Origin: Ancalomicrobiaceae bacterium S20
GTDB taxonomy: Bacteria > Pseudomonadota > Alphaproteobacteria > Rhizobiales > Ancalomicrobiaceae
DNA length: 64,000 nucleotides
NCBI GenBank assembly: GCA_040269895.1
Contig: CP158568.1
Span: 2,388,716 to 2,452,715, forward strand
Direction of reading: 5' to 3'
Shown here: piece by piece, positions 38,403 through 50,882 of the stretch
How positions within the stretch are numbered: the stretch's first letter is position 1
How the letters are laid out: each line of letters begins with the position of its first letter
Translations under genes and position numbers: made by a program
Notes under the pieces: generated by a model
What the model saw: the letters and a program-made list of their open reading frames with translations, nothing else
Database searches by the model: none
What the model was told of the DNA's origin: nothing

Positions 38403-39961
38403 CCACCACCATAACGATCGTGCCGGGCGCCGTGCCGCTCGCCGACTGGCGCGCGATCTGGCGCGGCGCGCCGATCGCGCTCGATCCGGCCGCGCGCCCG
38501 AAGATCGAGAGGAGCGCCGAGGCCGTGCGCCGGATCCTCGCCAAGGGCGAGCCGGTCTACGGCATCAACACCGGCTTCGGAAAGCTCGCGAGCGTCCGGA
38601 TCGGCGACGCCGATCTCGGCACGCTCCAGCGCAACATCGTGCTCAGCCACGCAGCGGGCGTCGGCGCGCCGCTCAGCCGCCCGATCACGCGGCTCATGAT
38701 GGTGCTGAAGCTCGCGAGCCTCGCGCAAGGCGCCTCCGGCGTGCGGCCGGAGACGCTGGATCTCCTGGAGGCGATGATCGCGCGGGATCTGATCCCGGTC
38801 GTGCCGTCTCAGGGCTCGGTCGGAGCCTCGGGCGACCTCGCGCCGCTGTCGCACATGACCGCGACCATGATCGGCGTCGGCGAGATCTTTATGCATGGTG
38901 CACGCCTGCCGGCAGCCGAGGCGCTCGCCGCGGCGGGCCTGAAGCCGATCGTGCTCGGCGCCAAGGAAGGGCTGGCGCTGCTGAACGGCACGCAGTTCTC
39001 GACCGCCAATGCGCTCGCAGGCCTGTTCGAGGCCGAGCGGCTGTTCCAGTCGGCGCTGATCGCCGGCGCCCTGTCGACCGACGCGGCGCGCGGCTCCGAC
39101 ACACCGTTCGATCCGCGCATCCATGCGCTGCGCAAGCATCGCGGCCAGATCGCGGTCGCCGATGCACTGCGCGGCCTGATGGCCGGCAGTGCGATCCGTG
39201 CTTCGCATCGGGTCGACGATCCGCGCGTGCAGGACCCCTACTGCCTGCGCTGCCAGCCGCAGGTGATGGGCGCCGCCCTCGACGTGCTCCGGCAGGCGGC
39301 CGAGACGCTGGAGACCGAGGCGAACGGCGTCTCCGACAATCCGCTGATCTTCGCCGAGGACGGCGAGGCGCTGTCGGGCGGCAACTTCCACGCCGAACCG
39401 GTCGCCTTCGCCGCCGACATGATCGCCATGGCGGTCTGCGAGATCGGTTCGATCTCCGAGCGGCGCATCGCCATGCTGGTCGATCCGGCGCTGTCGGGCA
39501 TTCCGGCGTTCCTGACGCCGAAGCCGGGGCTCAACTCCGGCTTCATGATCCCGCAGGTGACCGCCGCCGCGCTCGTCTCCGAGAACAAGCAGATGGCGCA
39601 TCCGGCGAGCGTCGACTCGATCCCGACCTCGGCCAACCAGGAGGATCACGTCTCCATGGCCGCGCATGGCGCGCGCCGCTTGGCCGCCATGGTCGAGAAC
39701 GCGCTCAATGTGGTGGCGATCGAACTCCTCGCCGCTGCGCAGGGCTGCGACTTCCATGCGCCGCTCGCCTCGAGCCCGGCGCTGGAGGCTGTGCGGGGGC
39801 TCGTACGCGCCGAGGTTCCGCACCTCGACGACGATCGGCATTTCCATCCGGATCTGGTCGCCGCCGCCGACATGATCCGCTCCGGCGCGGTCGTCGCCGC
39901 GGCTGGTGCGAGCGCCCTGCCCGGCCTCGACCCTTCACGCACGCAGGGAGCCGCCGCATGA
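38399..39961 (+). CDS. hutH: Histidine ammonia-lyase
   Basis: Deaminates L-histidine to urocanate, opening the pathway. The 520-residue enzyme contains the autocatalytic MIO-forming Ala-Ser-Gly at 143-145 within [12 protein letters not shown], the N-terminal [11 protein letters not shown] loop, and the NGVSDNPL and [13 protein letters not shown] motifs. The start is the ATG overlapping the hutI stop; earlier starts in the frame belong to the hutI region. It overlaps hutG by 4 bases. Confidence 0.97.
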   Translation: MTTTITIVPGAVPLADWRAIWRGAPIALDPAARPKIERSAEAVRRILAKGEPVYGINTGFGKLASVRIGDADLGTLQRNIVLSHAAGVGAPLSRPITRLMMVLKLASLAQGASGVRPETLDLLEAMIARDLIPVVPSQGSVGASGDLAPLSHMTATMIGVGEIFMHGARLPAAEALAAAGLKPIVLGAKEGLALLNGTQFSTANALAGLFEAERLFQSALIAGALSTDAARGSDTPFDPRIHALRKHRGQIAVADALRGLMAGSAIRASHRVDDPRVQDPYCLRCQPQVMGAALDVLRQAAETLETEANGVSDNPLIFAEDGEALSGGNFHAEPVAFAADMIAMAVCEIGSISERRIAMLVDPALSGIPAFLTPKPGLNSGFMIPQVTAAALVSENKQMAHPASVDSIPTSANQEDHVSMAAHGARRLAAMVENALNVVAIELLAAAQGCDFHAPLASSPALEAVRGLVRAEVPHLDDDRHFHPDLVAAADMIRSGAVVAAAGASALPGLDPSRTQGAAA

Positions 39962-40794
39962 GCGCCCGTCCCGACTGGCTGAGCGTCACGCGCGGCGAGG
40001 CGCCGCTTCTGGTCTCCATCCCTCACACCGGCACGCTCATTCCGGAACCGATCGAAGCGCGGCTCGTGTCGCCCTGGCTCGCCCGCAAGGACGCGGACTG
40101 GTGGATCGACCGGCTCTACGGTTTTGCCGCCGATCTCGGCGCGACGGTCGTTCACACGGCGATCTCGCGCACGGTGATCGACGTCAACCGCGATCCCTCC
40201 GGCGTCTCGCTCTATCCGGGTCAGGCGACCACCGAACTCTGCCCGACCACGACCTTCGACGGCGAGGCGCTCTACCGGCCCGGCGCCGAGCCGAGCGCGG
40301 AAGAGATCGCCGAACGGCGCCGGATCTGGTTCGACCCCTATCACGCCGCTCTGGCCGCAGAGGTCGCGCGGCTGAAGGCGCGCCATCCGGCGATCGTCGT
40401 CTACGACTGTCATTCGATCCGCTCGGTGATCCCGCGCCTGTTCGACGGCGAACTGCCGCAGTTCAACATCGGCACCAATTCGGGCGCGGCCTGCGCGGTC
40501 GACTTGACCGCGCGTGTCGAGGCGATCTGCGCGGCGTCGGGCCTTTCGCATGTGACCAACGGCCGGTTCAAGGGCGGCTTCATCACCCGTAGCCTCGGAC
40601 GCCCTGAGGCCGGCGTGCACGCGATCCAGATGGAGCTCGCCTGTCGCGGCTACATGGCCGATCCGGCCGGCGCCCTCGATCCCGACACCTGGCCCGCGCC
40701 GTGGGATCCGGCATTCGCCGCGCCGATCGCGGTCGATCTCGAACGCATCCTGCAGTCCGCCCTCGATTTCGCCTCTTGCCTCCGCCCGGAGTGA
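39958..40794 (+). CDS. hutG: N-formylglutamate deformylase
   Basis: Zinc amidohydrolase that splits N-formyl-L-glutamate into glutamate and formate, the last step of the five-enzyme route. The 278-residue protein has the family motifs [59 protein letters not shown] and [11 protein letters not shown]. Start overlaps the hutH stop (ATGA at 39958-39961). hutU follows after 5 bases. Confidence 0.96.
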   Translation: MSARPDWLSVTRGEAPLLVSIPHTGTLIPEPIEARLVSPWLARKDADWWIDRLYGFAADLGATVVHTAISRTVIDVNRDPSGVSLYPGQATTELCPTTTFDGEALYRPGAEPSAEEIAERRRIWFDPYHAALAAEVARLKARHPAIVVYDCHSIRSVIPRLFDGELPQFNIGTNSGAACAVDLTARVEAICAASGLSHVTNGRFKGGFITRSLGRPEAGVHAIQMELACRGYMADPAGALDPDTWPAPWDPAFAAPIAVDLERILQSALDFASCLRPE

Positions 40795-40799
40795 CCCCG

Positions 40800-42463
<1,664 letters not shown>

Positions 42464-42467
<4 letters not shown>

Positions 42468-43051
42468 CCGGCGTCCGCCTGCTCCGCGCCACCGATCGCG
42501 CGCCGAAACCGTGGAAGAACGGCGGCGGCGTGACCACGGACGTGCTGGTCCGGCCCGAAGGGGCCGGACTGGACGATTTCGAGGCGCGGATCAGCATCGC
42601 GGAAGTGGCGGCGTCCGGGCCGTTCTCGGTGTTCCCCGGCATCGATCGCTCGACCGCGATCCTCGCCGGGGCCGGCATGGACCTGATGGTCGGCGACGCC
42701 GCGCCGGCGCGGCTCGCGCCCGGTGGCGCGCCGCATCGCTATCCGGGCGACGTGCCGACCAGCGCGACGCTGGTTGCGGGGCCGATCACCGATCTCAATG
42801 TCATGACCCGGCGCGGCGTCGTCGCTCATGAGATGCGCCGCATCGCGCTCGCACCGGGTTCGGTCGCGCCGTTCGATCTCGCCGATGCGGCGATGCTGTG
42901 GCAGAGCGGCGATGGCGTGATCGAGACGCCGGGAGGGACCGTCACGCCCGCCCCGCTCGATGCGATCACCTGCGCGACGCCGGGGCGCTGGCGTGTGACG
43001 ACCACGACCGACGTCGTGCTGTTCGTGATCGGGTTCGTCCGCCGGACGTGA
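42464..43051 (+). CDS. hutD: HutD family protein
   Basis: A 195-residue bicupin-fold protein with the HutD signature near the N-terminus ([14 protein letters not shown], then [25 protein letters not shown]). In Pseudomonas HutD is thought to cap hut expression, perhaps by binding formylglutamate or urocanate; it is not an enzyme of the pathway. Its start overlaps the hutU stop. Last gene of the operon. Confidence 0.93.
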
Positions 43052-43094
43052 GCTTGGCCACCCGCAGCGGCCACGCTCGCAGCGGACGCCGATC

Positions 43095-43844
43095 TCAGCG
43101 TGATCCGGCTGTCGACGGCGTGAACCGCGCGACCAGCGTCTGGCGATCACCCGGATACCAGAGCTTCACCGCCGTGATCGACTGGTCCGAGCGCCAGGTC
43201 TGGCGCTCAACCACCAGACAGGCCATGCCGGCCGGAATATCCAGCAGGTCGGCGATGCGGGCGTCGGCGCTGGCGGCGGAGATCCGATGTTCGGCGCCGT
43301 GCCAGGGCTCGTGACGCAGGAGCCAGGTGCCCGGCGGCTCGGTCGAGAAATCGGTGGTCGCGGCTTCCGGCACGGTCGACAGCGCGATCACGCGGTTCTC
43401 AATCGCGTAGGGCCGGCCCTCGGCGAAATGCCGGCATTCGAGCGCCAGCACGGGCGCGCCCGGCTCCAGCCCGAGCATCTCGGCATCGGCGCGGGTCGCC
43501 TTGCGTTGCCGGCGCGAAAGGAGTTCGTAGGCATAGGCCTCGCCGCGCGCCTGCACCTCGGCGCGCACGTCGGGGATCTCCATCACCGCCGACTGCGCCA
43601 CCGGCCGGCGCACGAAGCTGCCGGCGCGGCGGCGGCGCTCGATCAGGCCGGCCTCGACCAGGCTCGACATGACCTTGTTCACGGTCATGCGCGCGCAGCC
43701 ATATTCGGCCATCAGCTCATGCTCGTAGGGCAGCCGGTCGCCCGGCTTCCATTCGCCCGAGACGATGCGGCCCTCGATGTCGGAGCGGATGCGCTGGTGG
43801 AGCGCCACGTCCTTCAGACGCGGCGCCGGTGCGGACGCGGTCAA
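43095..43844 (-). CDS. hutC: Histidine utilisation repressor, GntR/HutC family
   Basis: A 249-residue regulator with an N-terminal winged helix (LHQRIRSDIEGRIVSGEWKPGDRLPYEHELMAEYGCARMTVNKVMSSL) and a UTRA effector domain (about 95-240) that binds urocanate in relatives. The start is TTG at 43844, with GGGAGAA 6 bases upstream; a longer frame to 43937 lacks a good ribosome site. It converges with hutD, 43 bases away, and should act at the GT-N-TA-N-AC site between hutF and hutI. No copy of that site was seen before hutC itself. Confidence 0.92.
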   Translation of the reverse strand: MTASAPAPRLKDVALHQRIRSDIEGRIVSGEWKPGDRLPYEHELMAEYGCARMTVNKVMSSLVEAGLIERRRRAGSFVRRPVAQSAVMEIPDVRAEVQARGEAYAYELLSRRQRKATRADAEMLGLEPGAPVLALECRHFAEGRPYAIENRVIALSTVPEAATTDFSTEPPGTWLLRHEPWHGAEHRISAASADARIADLLDIPAGMACLVVERQTWRSDQSITAVKLWYPGDRQTLVARFTPSTAGSR

Positions 43845-44055
43845 TGCCCATTCTCCCGAGCCGCCGGGCGATAGCCGCCGGCCGCCGATCGCGCGATGCG
43901 ACCGGCCGGATCGAGGCCCTTTCGCGGTTCCGCGCAACGATCAACCTAGGCAGCACCACAGGAGTCGGCAAGCCGCGCGATGTCACGCATGCCGGCACCG
44001 CGGCCCGCACGCGCAGCCCGCCCTCACCGTCCCGAAACAGCGCCGCGACCGGTGC

Positions 44056-45022
44056 TCACGCCACCTTGTGGCAGGCCACCGCACGCCCCGGCGCGACCTC
44101 GCGCAGTTCCGGCCGGACCGAGCGGCAATGCTGATCGGCGAGCGGGCAGCGCGGGTGGAAGTGGCAGCCGGTCGGCGGCGACACCGGTGACGGCGGTTCG
44201 CCCTCCTGAAAACTCATCGCCACCGCGCGTGCCGGATCGGGCTCCGGCGAGGAAACCTTGAGCAGCTTGGTATAGGGGTGCAGCGGATCGACGAAGATCT
44301 CCGGCACCGGGCCGCTCTCGACCACGCGGCCGAGATACATGACGACGACGCGCTGGCAGAAGTAGCGCACGACGCCGAGGTCGTGGGAGATGAACACGAA
44401 GGCGAGGTTGCGCTCGCGCCGCAGCGTCTCGAGCAGCTTCAGGATCTGCGCCTGCACCGAGACGTCGAGTGCCGAGACCGGCTCGTCGGCGAAGATCAGG
44501 TCCGGCCCGAGCGCGAGCGCGCGGGCGATGCCGATACGTTGGCGCTGGCCGCCGGAGAACTCGTGCGGATAGCGGTCGAGCGCCGACTGCGGCAGGCCGA
44601 CCTCGTCGAGCAGCTTGCCCACTTTGGCGCGCACGTCCGAGCGCGTCGCGAGCCCGTGCACGCGCAGCGGCTCGCCGATGGCGTCGATGATGTGCTGGCG
44701 GCCGTCGAGCGACGAGGCCGGGTCCTGAAACACCATCTGCATGCGTCGGCGCAGGAGCCGCAGGTCGCGCTTGAGGCGCCGAGCACATCGGCGCCGTCGA
44801 AGGTCACGGCGCCGCCGTCGGCCTCCTGCAGGCGCAGCGCGACGCGCGCGACCGTCGACTTGCCGCAGCCGGACTCGCCGACGACGCCGAGCGCCTCGCC
44901 TCGGCCGACCTGAAACGACACGCCGTCGAGCGCGCGCACCTCGGCCTTCTTGGGGATCGGCCAGCCGCGACGGACGATGTAAGTCTTGCGCAGGCCGTCG
45001 ACATCGAGAAGCGGCTTGTCGG

Positions 45023-45026
<4 letters not shown>
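44056..45026 (-). CDS. Peptide/opine ABC transporter ATPase, DppF/OppF-type (frameshift at 44771)
   Basis: ATP-binding subunit of a dipeptide-type importer. Residues 1-85 contain Walker A GESGCGKS at 50-57; the rest, with the Q-loop VFQDPASSLDGRQ, signature FSGGQRQRIGIARAL, Walker B LIFADEPVSALDVSVQ and the C-terminal oligopeptide-transporter Cys motif CHFHPRCPLADQHC, is in another frame. Adding one T on the plus strand to the TT at 44771-44772 (A on the coding strand) joins GAS-KRDLRLLRRRMQMVFQDP and gives 323 residues. It probably encodes an intact protein. Its start overlaps the stop of the preceding ATPase gene. Confidence 0.82.
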
Positions 45027-46032
<1,006 letters not shown>

Positions 46033-46036
<4 letters not shown>

Positions 46037-46926
46037 TGCGGCGCCCTCGGATCGCTGGCGTCGCGCAGGCCGTCGCCGATCAGGTTGAGGCCGATCATCA
46101 CGATCAGGATCGCGAGGCTCGGGAAGATCGACATCCAGGGCGCGTCGAGCAGGTTGTCGAAGCCCTCGCGCACGATACCGCCCCAGGTCGCGGTCGGCGG
46201 CGGCACCGAAAGGCCGATGAAGGCAAGCGTCGATTCCGTGCGGATCGCCGAGGCGAGCCAGAGCGAGGCCATGACGACCAGCTCGTCGAGGATGTTCGGC
46301 AGCACGTGCAGGAACATGATGCGCAGGTCGGAATAGCCGAGCGCCCGGCAGGCATCGACGAAGTCGCGTTCGCGCATGGTCAGCGTCGAGCCGCGCGCCA
46401 TGCGGATGAAGGCCGGCACGGCGGTCACCGCGATGGCGATGATCAGGTTGGTCAGCGAGGCGCCGAGCACGGCGACGAGCAGCAGGCCCATGATCAGCTG
46501 CGGGAAGGACAACAGCACGTCGGTGATCGCCACGACGATGCGATCGACGATGCCGCCGTAGTAGCCCGAGACGAGGCCGATCACCGTGCCGACCACGACG
46601 CCGAGCAGCGTCGCGACGAAACCGACATAGAGCGAGATGCGCGAGCCCCAGAGCACGCGCGAGAGCACGTCGCGGCCGAAGGCGTCGGTGCCGAACCAGT
46701 GGGTGGTGCTCGGCTCGGCGAGCACGAGCAGCACGTCCTGATCGTCGGGTCCGAAGGGCGCGATCCAGGGCGCGGCGATCGCGGCGGCGATCATGACGAC
46801 CACCACGACGATGCCGAGAAGCAGACCGCCGGAGCGGGTCGCGCGGGCGAACGCGCCGCGGCGGGCCGGCTTCGAAGTGGCGGGCGTCGGCGTGGTGGGT
46901 GGGGCGGCGGGTGCGGTCGCGCTCAT
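46033..46926 (-). CDS. Peptide/opine ABC transporter permease, DppC-type
   Basis: A 297-residue permease with a disordered N-terminal tail rich in Ala/Pro/Thr, the N-terminal OppC helix, the HWFGTDAFGRDVLSRVLWGSRISL motif characteristic of DppC/OppC, and about six membrane helices with the EAA loop (RDFVDACRALGYSDLRIMFLHVLPN). Start is ATG 46926, overlapping the DppB-type gene; a longer frame upstream is not supported. Confidence 0.94.
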
Positions 46927-47864
46927 GAGGTCTTCACCCGCGGGTCGACGAGGCCATAGGTCAGGTCGGTCAAGATGTTGGCGAGCACGATGGCGAAGGC
47001 CGAGACGACCATGAGCCCCTGCAGCAGCGAATAGTCGCGCTGATTGAGCGCGGTGACGATCAGCTTGCCGATGCCCGGCCGGTTGAACACGATCTCGGTC
47101 AGCACGGCATTGCCGATCAGCACGCCGAGATAGAGGCCGACGACCGTGACGATCGGCACCAGCACGTTGCGGAAGGCGTGGCGCCAGACCACGGTCCGGT
47201 ACGGCAGGCCCTTGGCGCGGGCGGTGCGGATGTAATCCTCGCCGAGCGCCTTCAGCATGCCGGAGCGCGTGACGCGCGTGACGTAGGCGACCATCAGCAG
47301 ACCGAGGTTCAGCGACGGCAGCACGAGCGCGTTGAGCCGCCCCCAGAAGTCGCCCTCCTTGGCGATCGAGATGACCGGGAACCAGCGCAGTTCGACCGCG
47401 AAGGCGATCAGCAGCAGGATGCCGGAGACGAAGGCCGGGAACGACACGCCGGCGAGCGAGAAGATGCGGGCGAACCAGTCGGCGAAGCCGTTGCGGTTCA
47501 TCGCCGCGAGCACGCCGAGCGGCACGCCGAGCACCGTGCCGACGACCAGCGCGGCGAGCGTCAGTTCGATCGTGTAGGGCAGGACGGCGAGCACGTCGGT
47601 GGTGATCGGGCGGTTGGTCGAGAGCGAGCGGCCGAGGTCGCCGTGCAGGATCTGGCCCATGAAGTCGACGTACTGCATCAGGATCGGCTTGCCGAGGCCG
47701 AGCTTTTCGCGCAGTTCCGCGCGCGCCGCCTCGGAGGCCTGATCGCCGAGGATGGCGATGGTCGGGTCGCCGGGCACGACCCGGACCAGCACGAAGACCG
47801 TGGTCAGCACGGCCCACAGGGTCGGGATCGCGAGCAGCAGCCGCTTCAGCACGAAACGCAGCAT
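46923..47864 (-). CDS. Peptide/opine ABC transporter permease, DppB-type
   Basis: A 313-residue permease beginning MLRFVLKRLLLAIPTLWAVLTTVFVLVR and containing VVPGDP, the DLGRSLSTNRPITTDVL motif and the EAA loop (EDYIRTARAKGLPYRTVVWRHAFRN) of the DppB/OppB family, with six helices. Starts 153 bases after the binding-protein gene; a stem-loop lies in that gap. Confidence 0.95.
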   Translation of the reverse strand: MLRFVLKRLLLAIPTLWAVLTTVFVLVRVVPGDPTIAILGDQASEAARAELREKLGLGKPILMQYVDFMGQILHGDLGRSLSTNRPITTDVLAVLPYTIELTLAALVVGTVLGVPLGVLAAMNRNGFADWFARIFSLAGVSFPAFVSGILLLIAFAVELRWFPVISIAKEGDFWGRLNALVLPSLNLGLLMVAYVTRVTRSGMLKALGEDYIRTARAKGLPYRTVVWRHAFRNVLVPIVTVVGLYLGVLIGNAVLTEIVFNRPGIGKLIVTALNQRDYSLLQGLMVVSAFAIVLANILTDLTYGLVDPRVKTS

Positions 47865-47917
47865 CGAATGCCTCGTCGGGAGGGCCGGAAGATCCGGGGC
47901 GGAACCGGAGCGGGGGA

Positions 47918-47970
47918 ACGGGCGGCGCGGACGCCGACCTCGAACGGGGAGACGGGCGGCGCGGACGCCG
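47918..47970. repeat. 19-base direct repeat in the binding protein/permease gap
   Basis: The 19-mer acgggcggcgcggacgccg occurs at 47918-47936 and 47952-47970, 34 bases apart. The second copy is part of the hairpin at 47954-47973. Probably a local duplication of the hairpin-forming unit. Confidence 0.7.
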
Positions 47971-47973
47971 CCC
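47954..47973 (-). promoter_or_regulatory. Stem-loop between substrate-binding protein and permease genes
   Basis: GGGCGGCG (47954-47961) pairs perfectly with CGCCGCCC (47966-47973) around a 4-base loop. It sits 44 bases after the binding-protein stop. In many ABC operons such a structure protects the upstream mRNA and makes the binding protein more abundant than the permease; that role is inferred here. Confidence 0.55.
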
Positions 47974-48017
47974 GGGATCTGAGGGACGTCGCCGGCGGAT
48001 GCACCACCGGCTCGCCG

Positions 48018-49562
48018 TCACTTCTTGGTGGTCGCCTCGGTGATCACCGGGCCGAGATGGATCGCGGCCTTGAAGGTGTAGCCGTAGTCGACGTTGTCGT
48101 GGCGGGCCCAGACCTGCAACTGTTCGAACAGCGGCACGGCACAGACGTCGTCGACGATCTTCTGCTGCGCGGTCGCCCACAGCTCCTTCTGCTTGGCGGC
48201 GTCGGTCGAGATCGCGGCGTCGTCGATCTCCTTGTCGGCCACGCTGCAGTGCGAGAAGTTGGTGACCGCCGTCGGCGTACCGACGATCGCGCGCGAGTGG
48301 AAGAACTGCTTCAGGTAGACGTCGGCGACGGGGAAGCGCGCGGCCGAATAGTAGTTGGCTTCCGACAGGTCCTTGCGGATCTGCGCATGCCACGACTGAT
48401 GGTCGACCACTTCCATCTTCATGTCGATGCCGGCCTGCTTCAGCTGCGCCTGCACGATCTGCATCGAGTTCAGCATGGTCGGCAGGCTGGTCTGGATGAC
48501 CTTGAGCTCGAGGCCGTTCGGATAGCCGGCCTCGGCTAGCAGCGCCTTGGCCTTGGCGACGTCATGCGGGTAGAGCTTGGCGTTGTAGGTGCCGAGATAG
48601 CCGACCGGCACGACCGACACCGGCGGAATGGCCGTCGCGGCGCCCTTGAAACCGACGATCTGCTTGCTGTCGATCGCCATGGCGATCGCCTTGCGCACGC
48701 GGATGTCGTCGAACGGCTTCTTCGACTGGTTGACGAACAGGAGCGCCAGCTCGGACGGCTGCACGACCTCGACGGCGATGCCCTTCTCCTTCTGGAAGCG
48801 CTCGACCCAGCGCTGGTCCTGGCGGCCGTAGACGACGTCGAGTTCGCCCGAGGTGAAGGCGAGATCGCGCGCTGCGTCGGCCGGGATGAAGCGGTAGAGG
48901 ATCTTGTCGATCTTCGGCGCGCCGCGGAAATAGGCCTTGTTGGCGACCAGCGTCAGGCTCTCGTTCGACTTGTAGTCGGCGATCGCGAACGGTCCGGTGC
49001 CGACCGGCTTGATCTTGAAATCGGCGCCGAGGGCTTCGGCCGCCTTTTTCGAGACGATGTTGCCGCCATGATAGTTGGCGACGATGCCGAGCAGCGCCGG
49101 GATCGGCTGCTTCAGCACGATCTTGACCGTGTAGGGGTCCACAGCGTCGATCGAGGCGACCGGCGCATAGTCCGAGGCGAAGGAGGAGGTCTTGCTGTCG
49201 GCGGCGCGCTTCAGCGAGTAGACCACGTCCTCGGAGGTCATCTCGCCCCAGTCACCATGGAACTTCACGCCCTTGCGCAGGTGGAAGGTCCAGGTCAGGC
49301 CGTCGGCCGACTTGTCCCAGCTCTCGGCGAGATCCGGCTCGAGCTCCTCGAGGCTCGCAGAGCCCGGCTTGAAGCGGACGAGGCCGTTGAACATCCAGGA
49401 GACCACCGGCTTGTCCTGAGTGGTGGTCGCGCGGTGCGGGTCCAGCTGGCCGACATCGGCCGCGGCCATGCCGACGGTCAGCACCGTCTCGGCCGCCGCC
49501 GGGCCGAAGCCGGCGGCGAGCAGCGCCAGGGCCGTGGTCGCGGCAAGGATGTGTCGCTTCAT
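48018..49562 (-). CDS. ABC transporter substrate-binding protein, DppA/OppA-type (SBP_bac_5)
   Basis: A 514-residue periplasmic binding protein with a signal peptide (residues 1-24, ending AAAE), the start of the mature domain TVLTVGMAAADVGQLDPH, and the family-5 blocks YNGLVRF-like WMFNGLVRFKPG, LEPDLAESW and WTFHLRKGVKFHDG-like (KGVKFHGDW). Ligands in this family include di- and oligopeptides, opines, nickel and glutathione. The operon suggests an N-substituted amino acid or opine. GAGGAGAG precedes the ATG. Confidence 0.93.
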   Translation of the reverse strand: MKRHILAATTALALLAAGFGPAAAETVLTVGMAAADVGQLDPHRATTTQDKPVVSWMFNGLVRFKPGSASLEELEPDLAESWDKSADGLTWTFHLRKGVKFHGDWGEMTSEDVVYSLKRAADSKTSSFASDYAPVASIDAVDPYTVKIVLKQPIPALLGIVANYHGGNIVSKKAAEALGADFKIKPVGTGPFAIADYKSNESLTLVANKAYFRGAPKIDKILYRFIPADAARDLAFTSGELDVVYGRQDQRWVERFQKEKGIAVEVVQPSELALLFVNQSKKPFDDIRVRKAIAMAIDSKQIVGFKGAATAIPPVSVVPVGYLGTYNAKLYPHDVAKAKALLAEAGYPNGLELKVIQTSLPTMLNSMQIVQAQLKQAGIDMKMEVVDHQSWHAQIRKDLSEANYYSAARFPVADVYLKQFFHSRAIVGTPTAVTNFSHCSVADKEIDDAAISTDAAKQKELWATAQQKIVDDVCAVPLFEQLQVWARHDNVDYGYTFKAAIHLGPVITEATTKK

Positions 49563-49700
49563 CGTGGTGCTCTCCTCTCGTTATCGCGACCGTCGAGCGG
49601 TCGATCTTGCCCTCGCGCGGGAGGGGGTTCAGGGGATTGCGAAGCTCTTATGCCGAGGGCGGGAGGGCCCCCCGCCTGTCGGTGTTATCGATACGTTAGA

Positions 49701-50882
49701 TCAGTGTTCGACATGCGTCACGGCCTCTCCGGGGCCGCCGGCCCAATCCTTGAAGCGCGTGATCGCGAAGGGCGCGATCGGGCTCTCTGTCCGGCCGTCC
49801 AGCACCAGTTCGGCGAGGATCATGCCGATCGCGGGCCCGAGTTGGAAACCGTGGCCGGAGAAACCGAACGCGTGGACCAGACCCGGCGTGGTCGACGACG
49901 GGCCGACGACCGGAATGTGATCCGGCATCTGGCCGTCGATGCCGCTCCAGCTGCGGATCACCTGCGCCTCGACGAGGCCCGGCACCAGATGCAGGGTCCG
50001 CGCCATGCCGCCGAGCGACTGCTCCGTCACCGGCCGCGCGAGGTCGGTCGCAGCGTCGCGCCATCCCGAGCCGCCGCCGAAAATGACATTGCCGCGCCGG
50101 ATCTGGCGGACATAGACGTCGCCGCCGACGACGCCGATCGAGCGCTCGACGAAGTAAGGCAGCGGCTCGGTGACGAGCATGTTCGGCATCAGCGGCGAGA
50201 CCGGCACCGGCTCGCCGAAGGCCGAGGCGACGAGACCGCCACCGGCGCCGGCGGCGTTGACCAGATAACGGGCATGGACCGTCACGCCCGCGGCCTCGAC
50301 CACGAAGCCGTCGGCGGTCCTGGTCGCGCCGGTAACCGGCGTGTGCTCGCGCACGTCGACGCCGAGGCGGCGGGCGAGCCGGGCGTAGGCCGGGCCGACC
50401 AGCCGCGGGTTCGCCTGCCCGTCGGTCGGCGACAGCGAGGCGCCGACCACGCGCTCGCCGAGCCAGGGCAGCGCGTCATGCACCGCGTTCGGGCCGAGCA
50501 TAGTCAGGTCGAGGCCCCATTCGCGCGCAGTCTCGGCGTAGCGCTCGAGTTCGGCGAGATCGGCTTCCGAACGCGCGAGCTTGATATGGCCGGTCGCCTC
50601 GAACTCGACGTCCTCGCCGAGGAATTTCGACAGCCCGTCCCAGAGCTTGCGTGAGCGCGCCGAGAGCGGCAGCTCGACGAACTCGCGGCCCTGCTGGCGC
50701 ACGCCGCCGAAGTTGACGCCGCTCGCGCCCGCGCCGCACAGGCGCTTCTCCATCAGCACGACCGACAGGCCGGCCTTCTTCAGCGTAACGGCTGCGGACA
50801 GTGCCGCGACGCCGCCGCCGACGATCGCCACATCCGCCCGCACTGGGCCCGTCACGGTCGGGGCCGTCACGATCGCGCTCAT
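49701..50882 (-). CDS. FAD-dependent oxidoreductase, DAO family (HcnC/OoxB-like)
   Basis: A 393-residue glycine oxidase/DAO-family protein: FAD-binding VAIVGGGVAALSAAVTLKKAG at about residues 18-40, the GASGVNFGGVRQ loop, then WSGIDGQMPDHIPVVG and AFGFSGHGFQLGPAIG, which close the FAD site. This is the beta/C subunit of heteromeric amino-acid or opine dehydrogenases (HcnC, OoxB, hydroxyproline dehydrogenase). The start overlaps the stop of the preceding oxidoreductase gene (ATGA at 50879-50882), pointing to a stoichiometric complex. Confidence 0.9.
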   Translation of the reverse strand: MSAIVTAPTVTGPVRADVAIVGGGVAALSAAVTLKKAGLSVVLMEKRLCGAGASGVNFGGVRQQGREFVELPLSARSRKLWDGLSKFLGEDVEFEATGHIKLARSEADLAELERYAETAREWGLDLTMLGPNAVHDALPWLGERVVGASLSPTDGQANPRLVGPAYARLARRLGVDVREHTPVTGATRTADGFVVEAAGVTVHARYLVNAAGAGGGLVASAFGEPVPVSPLMPNMLVTEPLPYFVERSIGVVGGDVYVRQIRRGNVIFGGGSGWRDAATDLARPVTEQSLGGMARTLHLVPGLVEAQVIRSWSGIDGQMPDHIPVVGPSSTTPGLVHAFGFSGHGFQLGPAIGMILAELVLDGRTESPIAPFAITRFKDWAGGPGEAVTHVEH

